A stretch of DNA of 5,682 nucleotides from Solirubrobacteraceae bacterium (GTDB lineage: Bacteria > Actinomycetota > Thermoleophilia > Solirubrobacterales > Solirubrobacteraceae): assembly GCA_025455895.1 (NCBI GenBank), contig JALOLQ010000115.1, positions 1 through 5,682 of the forward strand, read 5' to 3'. Below, one piece after another: positions 1 through 5,682 of the stretch (position 1 is its first letter; each line of letters starts with the position of its first letter). The notes under the pieces are model-generated. The model saw only the letters and a list, made by a program, of their open reading frames with translations. It was not told the DNA's origin and made no database searches. A program made the position numbers and the translations under genes.

Positions 1-1
1 G

Positions 2-4644
<4,643 letters not shown>

Positions 4645-4648
<4 letters not shown>

Positions 4649-5316
4649 CGGGCGCGGGGTACCTCGTCCGCCGCGAGCTCGCGGTCCCCGCCGGCGACGC
4701 CTGGCTCGGCGAGCGCGAGCGTGAGGTCCAGGCGGGGCTGCACGTCGCCGCACGGCGCAGGTCCTGGCGCCTCGGGCGCTGGACGGCGAAGGCGGCGCTC
4801 GCCGCGTGGCTGGGCACGGCGCCGGCCGAGGCCGAGGTGCTCGCCGCGCCGGACGGGGCGCCCGAGGCGTGGGCCGGCGAGGAGCGCCTGCCGGTGACGC
4901 TGTCGCTCAGCCACCGGGCCGGCCTGGCGCTCGCCGCGTGCGCGGCGCCCGGGACCCTGCTCGGCGCCGACACCGAGGTCATCGAGCCGCGCAGCCCGGC
5001 GTTCCTCGGCGAGTGGCTCACGCCCGACGAGCGCGCCGCGCTCCCCCGGATCGCCCCCGGTCACCCCGCCGACGTGGGCGCCAACGCCGTGTGGACCGCC
5101 AAGGAGGCGGCCGCCAAAGCCCGCCGCGAGGGCCTGCGGCTCGACCTGCTGGCCGCCCGGGCGACGCTCGCGCCGGCCGCGGGGCTGCGCTGGGCGCCGG
5201 CCGAGGTCGCCTGGCCCGACGCCCCCGCGGTCCACGGCTGGTGGCGGCGCCACGACGGCCACGTGCTGACGGTCGTCACCGGCGATCGCGCCGGCCCGCC
5301 GCGCCCCCTGACCTGA
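4645..5316 (+). CDS. Sfp-type 4'-phosphopantetheinyl transferase
   Basis: A 223-residue protein, a normal length for Sfp-type PPTases. These enzymes move the phosphopantetheine arm of CoA onto a conserved serine of acyl or peptidyl carrier proteins, converting apo to holo form in the cytoplasm. Motifs in order: an Arg-rich N-terminal segment with GRWTAKAAL (44-52), LSLSHRAGLALAA (86-98, the family's S-x-S-H region), LGADTE (106-111, with the metal-binding Asp109 and Glu111 of the GxDxE motif), and WTAKEAAAKARREGL (150-164, with Glu154, Lys153 and Lys158 of the W-x-x-K-E-A-x-x-K motif). The GTG start at 4645 is chosen because it overlaps the carboxylase TGA (GTGA), has a GGAGG upstream, and gives a normal family N-terminus; the frame is open far upstream only because of GC-rich shadowing. 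The overlap implies translational coupling and a carrier-protein pathway in the same operon. The middle residue of the first motif is Ala rather than the common Ile/Val, an apparently mild variant. The carrier-protein partner is not in the window. Confidence 0.9.
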
Positions 5317-5349
5317 GGCGGTTCGCGCGCCGGGCACGCCGGGTGGGAC

Positions 5350-5378
5350 TTGGCCGCGTGACCTTTTCCCTCTACCGT
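5350..5378 (+). promoter_or_regulatory. Weak sigma70-like promoter candidate for the sigma-factor gene
   Basis: TTGGCC (5350-5355) and TACCGT (5373-5378) are 17 bases apart, matching the TTGACA and TATAAT consensus at 4/6 and 3/6 positions. The lower GC of this patch and its place just upstream of a new gene favour a promoter, but the match alone is weak. An ECF-like GGGACTT (5345-5351) overlaps the -35 element; its possible partner CGTT (5376-5379) is too far away for the usual ECF spacing. Confidence 0.25.
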
Positions 5379-5387
5379 TGTCCACTC

Positions 5388-5393
5388 GGGAAG
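5388..5393 (+). promoter_or_regulatory. Candidate ribosome binding site deciding the GTG start of the sigma factor
   Basis: GGGAAG ends 7 bases before the GTG at 5401. The alternative in-frame ATG at 5413 has no comparable purine-rich stretch at suitable distance, so GTG 5401 is preferred. Confidence 0.45.
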
Positions 5394-5400
5394 AGCCCTT

Positions 5401-5682
5401 GTGAGCCCGCAGATGCCGACAGTCCTCTTGCGCGCCCAGACCGACGAGCGTCTGGCGCGTCTGGCCGCCCTGGGCTCGGACCGCGCGTTCGAGGCGATCG
5501 TCGAGCGCTACCGCCGCCCGCTGCTCGGCTACGCCCGGCGGATGGTCGGCGACTCGCGCGCCGAGGACGTCGTGCAGGCGGCGTTCGTGAACGCGTGGGC
5601 GCGGATGCGCGACGGCGCCGAGATCCGCGATCTGCGCGCCTGGCTCTTCCGGATCGTCCACAACGGCGCCGTCAACCAGCTC
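5401..5682 (+). CDS. ECF-type RNA polymerase sigma factor, 3'-partial
   Basis: The 94 visible residues form the N-terminus and region 2 of a sigma70-family ECF factor, which binds core RNA polymerase and directs it to particular promoters. Recognisable pieces: RAFEAIVERYRRPLLGYARR (28-47, region 2.1), AEDVVQAAFVNAW (54-66, region 2.2, core-binding), and LRAWLFRIVHNGAVNQL (78-94, regions 2.3-2.4, which contact the -10 element). The gene runs off the window, so region 4, any C-terminal extension and any linked anti-sigma gene cannot be seen. GTG 5401 is preferred over ATG 5413 because of its ribosome binding site; an in-frame TGA at 5359 rules out a longer form. The 84-base gap and separate promoter candidate suggest it is not part of the carboxylase-PPTase operon. 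Its regulon is unknown. Confidence 0.88.
   Translation, partial: MSPQMPTVLLRAQTDERLARLAALGSDRAFEAIVERYRRPLLGYARRMVGDSRAEDVVQAAFVNAWARMRDGAEIRDLRAWLFRIVHNGAVNQL

Larger units (their letters stand above)
5317..5400 (+). other. Intergenic region between PPTase and sigma-factor genes
   Basis: This 84-base gap is the only clear non-coding stretch in the window. The first part stays GC-rich. Positions 5361-5379 form a pyrimidine-rich tract with only about half G+C, which stands out against the surroundings. In the sigma-factor frame a TGA at 5359-5361 blocks any longer N-terminal extension. No convincing rho-independent terminator is visible: one short imperfect stem (CACGC at 5335-5339 with GCGTG at 5356-5360) precedes four Ts but is weak. 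Confidence 0.7.

Noticed and set aside
5335..5367. Rho-independent terminator after the PPTase gene
   Set aside because: Only a 5-base stem (CACGC/GCGTG) with a 16-base loop and four Ts two bases after ACC; too weak to call.

Overview
The window is about three-quarters G+C, with strong third-position GC bias, GTG starts and tightly packed genes on the + strand. This points to a high-GC actinobacterium. From memory of protein style only, the sigma-factor fragment and the carboxylase resemble those of Thermoleophilia (Solirubrobacter/Conexibacter-like), but a tree would be needed to confirm that.

Layout: (1) Positions 2-4648 hold the last 1548 codons of a very large single-chain biotin-dependent acyl-CoA carboxylase. 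Its order is biotin carboxylase (BC), BT-like linker, BCCP with an intact biotinyl lysine, a long central region, then N- and C-halves of a carboxyltransferase (CT). This is the order of eukaryotic acetyl-CoA carboxylase. The 5' end lies outside the window. (2) Positions 4645-5316 hold a small Sfp-type 4'-phosphopantetheinyl transferase (PPTase), overlapping the carboxylase stop by GTGA. (3) Positions 5317-5400 are an 84-base intergenic gap with a pyrimidine-rich, AT-richer patch and a weak promoter candidate. (4) Positions 5401-5682 hold the first 94 codons of an ECF-type RNA polymerase sigma factor, cut by the window end.

The carboxylase makes carboxylated acyl-CoA extender units (malonyl-CoA-like) in principle, and the PPTase arms acyl/peptidyl carrier proteins. 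Their overlap suggests one transcriptional unit serving a carrier-protein-dependent pathway (polyketide, PUFA-like lipid or fatty acid synthesis), whose synthase would lie upstream of the window.

The most notable observation is that the visible part of the BC domain keeps the fold signature but has lost its key active-site residues. Positions equivalent to E. coli AccC Glu288, Asn290, Arg292, Val295 and Glu296 read Lys, Val, His, Pro and Gly, and the usual (Y/F)DSxxAK motif is eroded. The BCCP and CT motifs look intact. The protein may therefore be a carboxylase with a dead BC domain that relies on a BC in trans, or acts as a transcarboxylase or decarboxylase.
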